Part shown: positions 17,136 to 26,554 of the stretch, piece by piece
Numbering within the stretch: position 1 is the stretch's first letter
Layout of the letters: each line of letters opens with the position of its first letter
Assembly: GCA_964423615.1 (NCBI GenBank)
Contig: CAYRFQ010000072.1
Span: forward strand, 1-39,897
DNA length: 39,897 bases
Reading direction: 5' to 3'
From: CAYRFQ01 sp964423615
GTDB taxonomy: Bacteria > Planctomycetota > Planctomycetia > Gemmatales > Gemmataceae
Program-made: the position numbers and the translations under genes
The notes under the pieces: generated by a model
Told to the model about the DNA's origin: nothing
Database searches by the model: none
What the model saw: only the letters and a program-made list of their open reading frames with translations

Positions 17136-19240
17136 TCACGCTTGACGATACGGTTGTTTGGCCTGGTACAGTTGGAGTCGCAGGTGTGCATCCTCATCAA
17201 TTGGGTCGTCCATCTCGAGCGCTTGTTCTTGTATTCGCACGGCTTGATCGAAGTCCCCTGCCTCGGCGTAGGCGGCAGCCAATGTGTCAAGGTAAGTGGC
17301 TAACTGCCACTCGGTAAGTTCACACGCTCTGGTACTGAGTTCGATGGCACGCCTGCCGTCTCGGATGGCGTCCTCGGGAAGGGTTGCGAGGGCCCATGCG
17401 ACGCAGTGCAAGGCGACGTGGAACTGCGAATTGGTTGTGTCGATTGGAGGCTCGACGGCTCGAGAAAAGTCCTCAAGGGCCATCGTGAACTGATTCATCC
17501 GTGCGTAAGCGACACCCCGATTTGTGAGTGCCCAGCCATAATTTGGGTTGATTTCGACGGCCCGGTTCAAAGCGTCGATGGCTTGGTCGTATTGCTTGAG
17601 TGCAAGGTAAACGACTCCAAGCTGACCAAAGGCCCAGCTGTCGTCGGGATCAAGTTCGACGGCTCGGCTCAAGGAGTTGATGGCCTGGTCGTATTGCTTG
17701 AGTTGGTTGAAGGCGAATCCAAGTTTTCCAAAGGCCCAACTGTAGTCCGGGTTGATTTCGNNNNNNNNNNNNNNNNNNNNNNNNNNNNNNNNNNNNNNNN
17801 NNNNNNNNNNNNNNNNNNNNNNNNNNNNNNNNNNNNNNNNNNNNNNNNNNNNNNNNNNNNGGCCCAGCTATCGTCGGGATTAAGTTCGACAGCCCGTTTC
17901 AGAGCAACGATGGCTTGGTCGTATTGCTTAAGCTTCTTGTATGCGAATCCGAGTATGCCAAAGGCCCAGCTATCGTCGGGATTAAGTTTGACAGCCCGTT
18001 TCAGAGCAGCGATGGCTTGATCGTATTGCTTAAGCTTCTCGTATGCGAATCCGAGTTGGCCAATGGCCCAACTATTGTCGGGATCAAGTTCGACGGCTCG
18101 GTTTAGGGCTGTGATGGCTTGATCGTGTTGCTTGAGTTTGTTGAAGGCGAATCCAAGTTTTCCAAAGGCCCAACTGTAGTCCGGGTTGATTTCGACAGCT
18201 CGATTCAGAGCGTTGATGGCTTGGTCGTATTGTTTGAGTTCATTGTAAACAAATCCGAGTTGGCCAATGGCCCAGCTATCGTCGGGATTAAGTTCGACAG
18301 CCCGTTTCAGAGCAACGATGGCTTGGTCGTATTGCTTTAGGCCAATGTAAGCAAATCCGAGTTGGCCGTGGGGCCAAGCGTCGTTTGGGTGAAGTGCTAG
18401 CAGAGATTGCATGTCTTGCATCACTTCGGAAAAACGGCCGATTCGGTTGAGGGCTAAGCACCGCTGTTCCAACGCGTACCGGTCATCGGCATTACAGCAC
18501 AGACGCAGCGACCAACAGTTGACTCCTACTCCCAGTCGACGTGTGTCGTTCGACTCTTTGTGTCCCAAGATGGCCTGGATCGTCCAGCATCCTGGAGCGT
18601 GTCTTTCGGAAGCTCGGCAATGGATCAACAGCGCCTCGTTGTCACAGCCAGCTTCTTCCAGTGCGTCTGCTAATACTGGCATCAGGTCGAAACGATGATT
18701 CGCCTCGATCTCTCGGGCCAGTTTCGTGACTGCGGAATTGTTTGCGGTTAACCACAACCGATCGAGCGAAACACGCTCCAGCAATCCGTAGAAAATACAC
18801 CGGAGAACATCACACGCCTCCTCTTGCTCATCTGGTTGGAGCCACGTGACGCGAGAAGAGATGAATTTGACAGAATTCTTGCCATCGACATCCCCAATAG
18901 CAGGACTCCAGAGCCCCAAAAGAAAGTAGGCGAAAACCGAAAGTTGTGTTGGTTGGTTGCTTGGTCCATTCGTGCGGACCTGGCCCGACTTCAGACGAGC
19001 AATGGTAGCTTTATTGGACGGCACCCCCGCGGCAGCCTCAAAGAGGACACGGGCAATGTCTGGGCCGAGATCGTCAATGAGTAAGGCCCCAGACATTCGA
19101 GCCATCGCAAGTCCGGCGAGCCCAAGTGAGCGTCTCTTGGAGGTGCCGTCGGGGAGGGATGGGACAATCTCGGCCAACCCTTCAAGCCATTCTGTGGGTT
19201 GCTTGCTTGTGAACCAGTTTTGTTCTCGTTTCTTTGTCAC
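17136..19240 (-). CDS. Tetratricopeptide-repeat protein (interrupted by an assembly gap)
   Basis: One gene split by 100 N. Residues 1 to about 270 form a non-TPR N-domain (opening MTKKREQNWFTSKQPTEWLEG) of unknown type. Then come near-identical 34-residue TPRs of the pattern NPDDSWAFGQLGFAYxxLKQYDQAIxALxRAVEL. Five full units and the start of a sixth lie before the gap, and three or more after it. The C-terminal module (VAWALATLPEDAIRDG, ELSTRACELTEW, YLDTLAAAYAEAGDFDQA) is usual in planctomycete TPR proteins. The frame differs on each side because the N-run length is arbitrary, so this is not a real frameshift. There is no signal peptide. TPRs mediate protein-protein contact; the partner is unknown. 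Confidence 0.85.
17761..17860. other. Assembly gap (100 N) inside the tandem TPR array
   Basis: Exactly 100 undetermined bases. On the minus strand the reading ends on a complete GCC codon (17861-17863) and resumes with the third base of a codon at 17760. The true gap length must therefore be 2 modulo 3. From the repeat phase it should be 74 + 102n bases. Confidence 0.97.
17864..18390 (-). repeat. 102-bp tandem repeats encoding TPRs
   Basis: Successive 102-bp units encode near-identical 34-residue TPRs. Phrases such as 'gcttggtcgtattgctt' and 'cccagctatcgtcgggattaa' recur every 102 bases. The similarity at DNA level points to recent duplication or gene conversion and explains why assembly failed here. 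The same units continue beyond the gap to about 17500. Confidence 0.85.
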
Positions 19241-19474
19241 ACCCGACTTCCTCGAATTGTGACTCAGCCCCGCCCCGCAGTGTTTTGGTCATTCTCACAA
19301 CACGACAGGGACACGGAGACTTGATGTTGTGGGGTTTTGATCGGTTTCCAGATAGTATATCGATTTTTGGTTATTCCATAATGGCTGTTGGCGTCTGAGC
19401 CTTTTTGAAATAGTATCTCAGAGTTACATTTGGTCGAATCACGTCGAAAGTATCCCTCTTGGCTCGATCCTGGC

Positions 19475-21766
19475 ATGTGGAGAGACTTCATCTTGGTCCT
19501 GCTCTATTCGTTGACTGTGTTTTTGGCGGCCTTTCTCACGTTCGCTGTGCAGCCCATGGTAGCCAAGACAGTTTTGCCGTATTTCGGTGGGTCTTCTTCT
19601 GTTTGGAATACATGTGTATTATTTTTCCAAACGACGTTACTCGCGGGTTATGCTTATGCTCATTACACATCGCATTGGTTCGGGAATCGACGTCAGAAAT
19701 ATGTTCATTTTGGTTGTTTGCTCGTTCTCATCCTGCTGCTGCCGTTAGGAATTCCATTGTGGGCCATGCCGTCGGATAGTTCTCTGGCAGCGTTCCGGTT
19801 GTTGGCGATCTTGAGTGCTTTCATTGGACTGCCGTTTTTGCTTGTTTCGACTACAGCCCCATTGGCGCAGCGTTGGTTTTCGCAGACCGAACACCCGCAT
19901 TCGCATGACCCGTATTTTCTTTATGCTGCCAGCAACTTCGGCAGCATGCTGGGCTTGTTGACTTATCCTTCGATCATGGAGCCGTGGTTCACGTTGCAAT
20001 ATCAGAGTTACCTTTGGAGTTTCGGGTATCTGTTGTTGGTGGCCTTATTGTTGGCGTGTGCTGCCTTTCCTCGTCGAGCGGACGCGAAGTCGGCCTTGCA
20101 ACGAACAGGGGACCCGGTAGTCGACGAGCCGGAGCCCAAAACGGAGGTTACGATCCCCCAGCGATTGAAGTGGATCGCTCTTGCGTTTATCCCTTCGACA
20201 TTAATGCTGAGTGTCACAACGTACTTGACGACCGACATCACTCCGGTTCCATTTCTCTGGGTCACCCCGTTGGGGATCTACTTGCTCACGTTTATTCTCG
20301 CGTTTTCCAGACGATCGTTCCTGCCCCAGTGGGTTACGGTTCGGATCGTCGCAGCGATGATTCCCGTCCTGCTTTTTCTACACCTGTCGGATCTCAAAGA
20401 TCCCATCTTCGTGACAATAAGTGTTCATCTTCTAGGCTTATTTTTCTTGGCACTGCTTTTACACGGAGAACTGGCTCAGTCTCGTCCTTCGGTGACTCGA
20501 CTGACTGAGTTTTATCTTTGGGTGGCCCTAGGAGGAATGTTGGGGGGTCTGTTTTGTTCTTTGGTAGCTCCGTTCGTTTTCGATGGTGTAACCGAATATC
20601 CCATTGCGTTGGTACTTACAGCGTTGTTTATGAATCAAAAGGGCAAAGGGGAAAGGGGTACTCCGAATGGACTATGGGACTGTTTGAAAAACGATCTCGC
20701 GCCTGCCGTATTGGTTGGATCAGTTGCTGTTGGTCTGATTCTACTTCTCAACTGGTACGAATTGGAATTGGGACACAATCTACGGTGTGGTTTGATCTTT
20801 GCACCTCCGGTCGTGTTTTGCTACGTGCTACATGAACGTTCGCTACGGTTCGCTATGGCATTGGCATCTGTGCTTGTGGTGGCGAGCTTTGAACCCGGTC
20901 TCTATGGAAAACTCGAATTGAGCGAAAGGACGTTTTACGGCATTCATCGGGTGACGATCGACCGGACTGAAACTTATCGCATTCTTGTGCACGGGAGCAC
21001 TATTCACGGTCAACAATATCTTGATGAGTCACGTCACGATGTTCCGCTCACGTATTACCACAGGAAGGGCCCCATTGGTTCGGTGTTCAAATATCTTGAA
21101 GACACTCAAGTTGAAATCAAGAAAGTCGGAGTGGTGGGCCTGGGAGTTGGTTCTCTCGCTAGCTATGCCAAGCCAAAACAAGAGTGGACGTTTTTCGAGA
21201 TCGATCCGGTCGTCTACGAGATCGCTCGTGACCCAAAGTACTTTACGTTTCTTTCGGATTGTCCAGGAAAGGTTCGAGTTATCCTCGGCGACGCAAGGGT
21301 GAAACTCGGGGAGGAGAAAGAAGACCGGTATGATGTGCTCGTTGTTGATGCTTTTAATTCGGATTCGTTGCCGGTGCATTTATTGACGCGAGAAGCGTTG
21401 CAACTTTATCGTAAGCGACTTCAACCTAACGGGATTATTGCCTTCCACATTTCGAACCGATACCTCAATCTCGAGCCCGTTTTGTTCGAGTTGGCACGGG
21501 ATGCCGAATTGCTTTGCTTTGCCAAAAGAGACAGCGGGAGTTTCAACATTGGGGACGAACCTTTGGGCTCGACTTGGGTGGCCCATGAGAAATCCCCTTC
21601 GCATTGGCTTATCATGGGTAGCCCATCTTCCAATCTGGACAAGCTGGCGAAAAAGAAATTGTGGAGCGAACCACAGGGACTCGACGAGGGTCAATTGTGG
21701 ACAGACGATTTCTCCAATGTGTTGACGATCGTGAAATGGCGTGAGTGTCTCGGTCTGGAACAGTAG
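19475..21766 (+). CDS. Membrane-fused spermidine-synthase-like protein
   Basis: A 763-residue protein with an N-terminal set of about 10-12 membrane helices (about 1-510) fused to a C-terminal spermidine-synthase-like Rossmann domain (about 530-720). The latter has VGVVGLGVGSLASYA (the nucleotide-binding loop), FFEIDPVVYEIA (acidic ribose-binding residue), ILGDARVKL and VVDAFNSDSLPVHLLT (putative catalytic Asp region). Planctomycetes often encode such fusions. True polyamine synthesis is unproven, and many relatives probably act on other aminopropyl- or methyl-donor substrates. The ATG at 19475 starts just before the first helix (FILVLLYSL); an in-frame TTG at 19430 adds 15 residues. Neither has a clear ribosome binding site. 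It is divergent from the TPR gene. Confidence 0.8.
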   Translation: MWRDFILVLLYSLTVFLAAFLTFAVQPMVAKTVLPYFGGSSSVWNTCVLFFQTTLLAGYAYAHYTSHWFGNRRQKYVHFGCLLVLILLLPLGIPLWAMPSDSSLAAFRLLAILSAFIGLPFLLVSTTAPLAQRWFSQTEHPHSHDPYFLYAASNFGSMLGLLTYPSIMEPWFTLQYQSYLWSFGYLLLVALLLACAAFPRRADAKSALQRTGDPVVDEPEPKTEVTIPQRLKWIALAFIPSTLMLSVTTYLTTDITPVPFLWVTPLGIYLLTFILAFSRRSFLPQWVTVRIVAAMIPVLLFLHLSDLKDPIFVTISVHLLGLFFLALLLHGELAQSRPSVTRLTEFYLWVALGGMLGGLFCSLVAPFVFDGVTEYPIALVLTALFMNQKGKGERGTPNGLWDCLKNDLAPAVLVGSVAVGLILLLNWYELELGHNLRCGLIFAPPVVFCYVLHERSLRFAMALASVLVVASFEPGLYGKLELSERTFYGIHRVTIDRTETYRILVHGSTIHGQQYLDESRHDVPLTYYHRKGPIGSVFKYLEDTQVEIKKVGVVGLGVGSLASYAKPKQEWTFFEIDPVVYEIARDPKYFTFLSDCPGKVRVILGDARVKLGEEKEDRYDVLVVDAFNSDSLPVHLLTREALQLYRKRLQPNGIIAFHISNRYLNLEPVLFELARDAELLCFAKRDSGSFNIGDEPLGSTWVAHEKSPSHWLIMGSPSSNLDKLAKKKLWSEPQGLDEGQLWTDDFSNVLTIVKWRECLGLEQ

Positions 21767-21961
21767 CAACAATTCGCGAACGTTTCTTGGGACGGCAAGA
21801 AGTTGGAGAAGTAGAAGTCGCATCTTGGTGGGCTGTTTGGAACGAAGCGTGTTTTGCCTCCGGTCTGGTCGTCTCCGAATACCACGTTTCCAGCTGACCC
21901 CTGCTTCTGTCGTTTGGGTCGTGGGTTCCAGGGAAGTCGTGAGAACTGTTAGCGGAATGGG

Positions 21962-21977
21962 CATTTTGTACAAAATG
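21962..21977. promoter_or_regulatory. 16-bp perfect palindrome, operator-like
   Basis: CATTTTGTACAAAATG equals its own reverse complement. It lies 37 bases upstream of the putative -35 box of mnmA (22014). Such palindromes can bind dimeric regulators, but no regulator is identified and there is no second copy nearby. Confidence 0.4.
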
Positions 21978-22013
21978 ACATTGTGCCGAGAACCGCTCCT
22001 GAGTCCATCACAG

Positions 22014-22042
22014 TTGTTGGGGTGTGTTCACGTCCTTATACT
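22014..22042 (+). promoter_or_regulatory. Sigma-70-like promoter for mnmA
   Basis: TTGTTG (22014-22019), a 17-base spacer and TATACT (22037-22042, five of six consensus bases) precede the mnmA start at 22081. The -35 box is poor. It is placed correctly for a leader of about 30 bases. Confidence 0.5.
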
Positions 22043-22080
22043 GAACATAGAAGATTGCAAGCAAAGAGGAGGTTTTCCGA

Positions 22081-23181
22081 ATGTCTGGCCGTGTAGTTCT
22101 GGCGATGAGTGGTGGAGTCGATAGCTCAGTCTCGGCGTATTTGCTCAAGCAGCAAGGTTACGAGGTGATTGGGCTGTTCATGCGCACGGGGGTCCACGGG
22201 CCAGAACCGGAAGTCGAATCTCGCAAGAAAGGCTGCTGCAGCGCCATCGACGCGAGTGACGGCCGACGTGTGGCGGACAAGCTTGACATCCCATTTTACG
22301 CGCTGGATTTCGAGAAGGATTTTGGACGGATCATGGATTACTTCGCCGATGAGTATCTCGCGGGGCGAACGCCGAATCCGTGCGTTATGTGTAACAACTG
22401 GCTGAAGTTTGGGAAGCTATGGTCCTACGGAAAGCAGCTTCAGGCTGATTACATCGCGACCGGGCATTATGCCCGCATTATCGAGCGAAATGGTGACTAT
22501 GAGCTTCATCGCGGAGCCGATCAGTCGAAGGATCAATCGTATGTGCTCGGCGGGTTGAGGCGGGCTTTGCTGCCGAAGTTGTTGTTCCCGGTCGGCGGAT
22601 ATACGAAGGACAAGATTCGCGAAATTGCGAGGGAAGCCAATCTCGGACTTGCCGACAAGCCCGACAGCGTGGAGATTTGCTTCGTCCCGGACAATGACCA
22701 TGCGAATTTCATTGGCAAGCATCGGCCCGACAAGTCGACGGACGGGAACATTGTCGATCAAGAAGGCAACGTTCTTGCCGAGCATTCGGGGATCGAAAAG
22801 TTCACCATCGGCCAACGGAAGGGGTTGGGCTTTGGGTCGGCAGGTCGTCGGTACGTTCTGAAGATCGTCCCGTCTAGCAACGACGTCGTGATCGGCGAAC
22901 GAGAAGAACTCTTTGCGTCCGGGCTCGTTGCCTCCCAAGTCAACTGGCTCATCGATCCGCCGACGGACGCACCACTCTCGTGTGAGGCCAAGATTCGGTA
23001 TCGTCACGACCCCGTCCGATCCGAGGTCCTTGCCAGCGAAATGGGTGGGGCTCGCGTTCGGTTCGATGAGCCCCAGAGCGCCGTTTCGCCTGGCCAAGCG
23101 GTCGTTTTCTATGATGGGGATCGTGTGCTCGGAGGTGGCTGGATCGAGACTGCTACCAAGGATGAATCGATTGCGGTTTGA
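22081..23181 (+). CDS. mnmA: tRNA-specific 2-thiouridylase
   Basis: A 366-residue enzyme that thiolates uridine-34 at C2 in tRNA-Lys, -Glu and -Gln, using ATP and sulfur relayed from cysteine desulfurase. The N-terminal PP-loop is MSGGVDSSVSAYLL (about 9-22). The catalytic cysteines are C101 in TPNPCVMCN and C200 in VEICFVPD, matching E. coli C102 and C199. The tRNA-binding central domain and beta-barrel C-terminus are both present, for example EKFTIGQRKGLGFG and RVRFDEPQSAVSPGQAVVFYDG. A strong ribosome site (GAGGAGG) lies just before the ATG. A promoter candidate is at 22014-22042 and a bidirectional hairpin terminator follows at 23201-23254. Nothing is odd in the sequence. Confidence 0.96.
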   Translation: MSGRVVLAMSGGVDSSVSAYLLKQQGYEVIGLFMRTGVHGPEPEVESRKKGCCSAIDASDGRRVADKLDIPFYALDFEKDFGRIMDYFADEYLAGRTPNPCVMCNNWLKFGKLWSYGKQLQADYIATGHYARIIERNGDYELHRGADQSKDQSYVLGGLRRALLPKLLFPVGGYTKDKIREIAREANLGLADKPDSVEICFVPDNDHANFIGKHRPDKSTDGNIVDQEGNVLAEHSGIEKFTIGQRKGLGFGSAGRRYVLKIVPSSNDVVIGEREELFASGLVASQVNWLIDPPTDAPLSCEAKIRYRHDPVRSEVLASEMGGARVRFDEPQSAVSPGQAVVFYDGDRVLGGGWIETATKDESIAV

Positions 23182-23200
23182 TTGTGAGACTGGACCCCAG

Positions 23201-23254
23201 AGGCACCGAGACACAAGTCCAAAAGCGAAGATGCTACTTCGCGTCTCGGTGCCT
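23201..23254. terminator. Nested hairpin between convergent mnmA and UvrA-like genes
   Basis: A perfect 12-bp stem (23201-23212 with 23243-23254, GTCTCGGTGCCT on the right) encloses a smaller stem, GCGAAG (23225-23230) with CTTCGC (23237-23242). It lies 20 bases after the mnmA stop and 18 before the UvrA-like stop. There is no long T-run, so bidirectional termination is likely rather than shown. Confidence 0.6.
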
Positions 23255-23271
23255 TCGTGATATGTTGTTGG

Positions 23272-25659
23272 TCATTTGCCGCCGAGTTCGATGACGTGAT
23301 CCGCCGCGTTCAACACGTCTCGATTGTTTTCCCCAACGACGACCGAATGTCCGGTTTCCAGTATTCGATCAAAGCACTCCAGTAGCTTGGCGACGTCTGC
23401 TGGGTGTAGCCCTGAGGTGGGCTCGTCGAGCAAAAACAAGCAGCGGGATTTTCGACTCGACGCGAGGTGACTGGCAAGACGCAACCTTTGGGCTTCTCCG
23501 CCCGACACTGTGTCGAGTGGTTGGCCGAGCCGCAGGTAATCGAGCCCCACGCCTGAGAGCATCTTCAACTTTTTTTGGATCGCGTTCTGGCCGCGAAAGA
23601 AACGGAAGCCCTCGCGCACCGTCAGATTCAGAACCTCGGCGATATTGAGCCCCGCAACGACCACGTCGAGGACTTCTTTTTTGTATCGCCTGCCTTTACA
23701 GTCCGGACATTCCATCGTTATGTCCGCAAGAAACTGCATGTCGACGTTGAGCACTCCCTGTCCGTCGCAAGCATCACAACGACCGCCGGGTTGGTTGAAG
23801 CTGAAGGTTCCGGCATTGAAATCTCGTACTTTCGATTCGTTCGATTCGGCAAAGAGTTCGCGGATGCCGTCGAAGACTTTGATGTACGTGACCGGGTTGC
23901 TCCGTGCGGTTTTCTGGATTGGAGTTTGGTCCATCAAGAGTACTTCGCCGAGTTGTTCGGCTCCTTTGACGTTGACTTCCAGATGATCGGTGCCGGTGGG
24001 GAGTTTACCGTGCAAACGTTGGTACACGTTGGGATGGAGGATGCGTTCCAGGAGTGTCGTTTTTCCCGAACCGCTTGGGCCGGTGATGACGCATAACACG
24101 CCAAGAGGAATTTCGAGCGGGCTTTTCGCAAACCTATTGATGATCTTGCCCGAAAGGGAGAGCCGACCGAAGGTCTTGTGTTTCTTTGTTGGAGCTTCGG
24201 GAGGTTTGGCGAGACAACGGGCTGTCACTGATTCCCGAGCTTGGTAGAGGCCAGCTACAGGGCCTTGGTAACAGATACGTCCTCCCTCTTCGCCAGCTCC
24301 GGGGCCGATGTCGATGAGCCAGTCGGCGGCGAGGATGACGGCTGGATGATGCCCGACGACGAGTACCGTGTTGCCACGCAAGACGAGTTCGTGGAACGAG
24401 TCCAGCACGTCGGGAATTTCGGATTCGTGTAATCCGGTTAGTAGTTCGTCGAGGATATAGAGCGCGTTCACGAGATTCGACCCAATTGCTGTTGCAAGAC
24501 GCACGCGCTTGCTTTCGCCGACGGACAAAGACCGGGCCACGCGGTCGAGCGTCAGATGTCCGACCTTCATTCGTTGGAGGTATTTCAGTCGGTCGGTGAT
24601 TTGCCCGAGTAGCAGCGCGGATTGTTGGGCTACCGATTCGGGTATCGAAACGTTGGCACACCAATCGGCGAGTTCATGGACGTTCTTGTTCGAAAGGGCT
24701 GCGAGATCAACACCGTCGAGCCGAACGACTTTGGCTTGGTCGTTCAGTCGCGTTCCTTGACACTCCGCACAAGTCGTGGTCGTGGACTTGTTCTTGACTA
24801 CACCCGTCCCGGAACACACCGGACACGCCCCTAACGGACTGTTGAAGTCGAGCAAGCGTGGTTCGAGAGGTGGGTACTCGATTTCGCAACGCGGACAAAC
24901 TGTGGTTTCATCGAACAACAGTTCCTCATCTTCGAGCAGCAAGCCAAGTCGACCTTTGCCGAATCGAAACGTCGTCTCGACCGAATCGATCAACCGTTCG
25001 GGTTTGACGTTGCCCGCGACCAATCTGTCCACGAGCACCCAGAGCGAGGTTGTGTTTTGGAGTAGTTCTGGTTTCAGTTCATCGAGCTTGTAAGTTTCGC
25101 CAGCGACTTGAACGCGGAGGAGGCCATCTTCACGAAGCCTTTGAGTGGTTTCTTCAGGCGAGGCTCCGCCCGATTTTGTTGGAAAAGCCACAGCGAACCG
25201 AGTCTGCGGCGGGAGATTTCGCACGGCTTCGACCACGTCTCCGGAACTTTGCGGGCGAACGTTTTGTCCACAACCAACACAAACGATCGAGCCAGCCCTG
25301 ACCAGTAGCAACCGCAAGTAATCCAGAATTTCCGACATCGTGCCAACGGTGGCTCGTTGTCCTCGGGTCAAAGCCTGTTCGTTCACCGCAATGGCGGGTG
25401 GGAGGGGATCGATCCGTTCGGCGTCCGGCTTTTGAACGCGTTCGAGAAACTGCCGAGTGTAAGGCGAGAGACTTTGGACGTATCGGCGATTGGCCTCGGC
25501 GTAGAGAGTCCCGAGTGCGAGGCTGGTTTTCCCCGCTCCGCTGACTCCGGTGACGACGGTCAACTTCCTCAACGGAATCTCGACGTCGATTGACTGAAGA
25601 TTATGAACGCGTACTCCCGACAACCGGATCGTATTGCCTTTTTCCAGTGATGCCGTCAT
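23272..25659 (-). CDS. Short UvrA-like ABC-type ATPase (excinuclease subunit A paralogue)
   Basis: A 795-residue UvrA homologue, about 145 residues shorter than the usual ~940. The first nucleotide-binding half has Walker A GVSGAGKT (38-45), C-x2-C ribbons (VCVGC at 126-130; CPRC and CPVC near 255-282; CAEC at 297-300), signature LSVGE (378-382, canonical LSGGE) and YILDELLTGLH (401-411, canonical LDEPSIGLH). The second half has Walker A GPSGSGKT (527-534), ribbons CDAC and CPDC (628-654), an intact VSGGE (718-722) and LDEPTSGLH. The usual EHN near the end is ENN (777-779). Changes in NBD1 suggest a paralogue rather than the housekeeping UvrA. The start at 25659 overlaps the methyltransferase stop by 4 bases (ATGA). 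Confidence 0.85.
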   Translation of the reverse strand: MTASLEKGNTIRLSGVRVHNLQSIDVEIPLRKLTVVTGVSGAGKTSLALGTLYAEANRRYVQSLSPYTRQFLERVQKPDAERIDPLPPAIAVNEQALTRGQRATVGTMSEILDYLRLLLVRAGSIVCVGCGQNVRPQSSGDVVEAVRNLPPQTRFAVAFPTKSGGASPEETTQRLREDGLLRVQVAGETYKLDELKPELLQNTTSLWVLVDRLVAGNVKPERLIDSVETTFRFGKGRLGLLLEDEELLFDETTVCPRCEIEYPPLEPRLLDFNSPLGACPVCSGTGVVKNKSTTTTCAECQGTRLNDQAKVVRLDGVDLAALSNKNVHELADWCANVSIPESVAQQSALLLGQITDRLKYLQRMKVGHLTLDRVARSLSVGESKRVRLATAIGSNLVNALYILDELLTGLHESEIPDVLDSFHELVLRGNTVLVVGHHPAVILAADWLIDIGPGAGEEGGRICYQGPVAGLYQARESVTARCLAKPPEAPTKKHKTFGRLSLSGKIINRFAKSPLEIPLGVLCVITGPSGSGKTTLLERILHPNVYQRLHGKLPTGTDHLEVNVKGAEQLGEVLLMDQTPIQKTARSNPVTYIKVFDGIRELFAESNESKVRDFNAGTFSFNQPGGRCDACDGQGVLNVDMQFLADITMECPDCKGRRYKKEVLDVVVAGLNIAEVLNLTVREGFRFFRGQNAIQKKLKMLSGVGLDYLRLGQPLDTVSGGEAQRLRLASHLASSRKSRCLFLLDEPTSGLHPADVAKLLECFDRILETGHSVVVGENNRDVLNAADHVIELGGK

Positions 25660-26420
25660 GTCGGCTTCTCCGCCCGCGCGAACCAATCCCAACTTGGTGG
25701 GTGCTCGGAAAGTTCGGGGCCGTGGGCAAACTGGTCCCACGAGAGACGCACTTGCGATTTGTAGATCTTGCGAAACCCGGCTCGCTTGAGTCGGTAGGGA
25801 ATTTCGAAGGGTTGCCAAAAGTGTTGGTGGAGTCCCTTGAATTGGAACTGACCGAACGCGAAGTCGAACAATTCGTGCTCGGCGTGTTTGGCGGCGTTTT
25901 GTTTGGCCATCTTGATGGGCAGGCCCTTTTCCAGGGCTCGGTCGAGCAGCAGCATTGTGTAATAGTGAATCGCGTCCATGGCGGGAAGGATCGCGCCGAA
26001 CAGACCACCTGGATGAAGGCTTGCGAAGATTTGCGAGATGGCCCGTTCGAGGTCGGGGATTTCGGGCATCACCAAGCTGTTGACGGCGATGGCGATGTCC
26101 AACTCTCCTTCGAGGTTCGACAAGTCCGTCAGCGGCTGGTGGAGGAACGTGATGTTTTTGTGCCCCCTGGCATTTTCTCGAGCCCTTTCGAGCATTCCCG
26201 GAGCGAAATCGACGGCGTAGACATGACCAAATGTCTCGGCCAGAAACGACAGGATGGGACCGGTGCCGCAACCGAGATCGCCAATCGTTTTGGCTTTGGG
26301 GTCTGGGATGCCTTCCAGCCAGGGCATCAAAGGGTTGTCTGTTTCTGGCTCGAACGGATCAACGAAATCTTCTTCGTAGTTCTCGGCGGCCTTGCTCCAG
26401 GACTTGGATTGATCCGTCAT
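25656..26420 (-). CDS. Class I SAM-dependent methyltransferase
   Basis: A 254-residue soluble methyltransferase. The SAM-binding motif I is GDLGCGTGPILSFLA (about 47-61), followed by YAVDFAPGMLERAREN (motif II, acidic Asp) and DIAIAVNSLVMPEI (motif IV region). The SAM part covers about 40-170. The C-terminal region (about 190-254) is a variable substrate domain ending SWDWFARAEKPT. The substrate is not deducible; small molecule, lipid and protein targets are all possible. Its stop codon overlaps the start of the UvrA-like gene in the ATGA arrangement, so the two are translationally coupled, suggesting a linked role. There is no signal peptide. An overlapping longer frame upstream of the UvrA-like start is spurious. 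Confidence 0.83.
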   Translation of the reverse strand: MTDQSKSWSKAAENYEEDFVDPFEPETDNPLMPWLEGIPDPKAKTIGDLGCGTGPILSFLAETFGHVYAVDFAPGMLERARENARGHKNITFLHQPLTDLSNLEGELDIAIAVNSLVMPEIPDLERAISQIFASLHPGGLFGAILPAMDAIHYYTMLLLDRALEKGLPIKMAKQNAAKHAEHELFDFAFGQFQFKGLHQHFWQPFEIPYRLKRAGFRKIYKSQVRLSWDQFAHGPELSEHPPSWDWFARAEKPT

Positions 26421-26554
26421 GTAATTCTTGGGTTTCGAAATGGTTTTGATTCTTTGATCATCTTTCCCCGAGAGGATTGCGTCCCCAACGATTCGTACGA
26501 GCAGAGTTTCGGTTGGCGGGAAGGAATTGGCCTACACTAAGACCCCGCGGCAAC

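Larger units (their letters stand above)
21767..22080. other. Intergenic region upstream of mnmA
   Basis: Contains a 16-bp perfect palindrome at 21962-21977 and a promoter candidate at 22014-22042 (separate entries). No gene is seen; a minus-strand open frame at 21380-21973 mostly overlaps the spermidine-synthase-like gene and is rejected. Confidence 0.6.

Noticed and set aside
17669..17760. A frameshift in the TPR gene
   Set aside because: The frame change coincides with the arbitrary 100-N gap; both sides read as the same TPR pattern.
25660..26271. An in-frame upstream extension of the UvrA-like gene (about 204 codons)
   Set aside because: It overlaps the methyltransferase in another frame, has Arg/His-rich spurious composition, and the true ATG at 25659 begins the conserved UvrA N-terminus.
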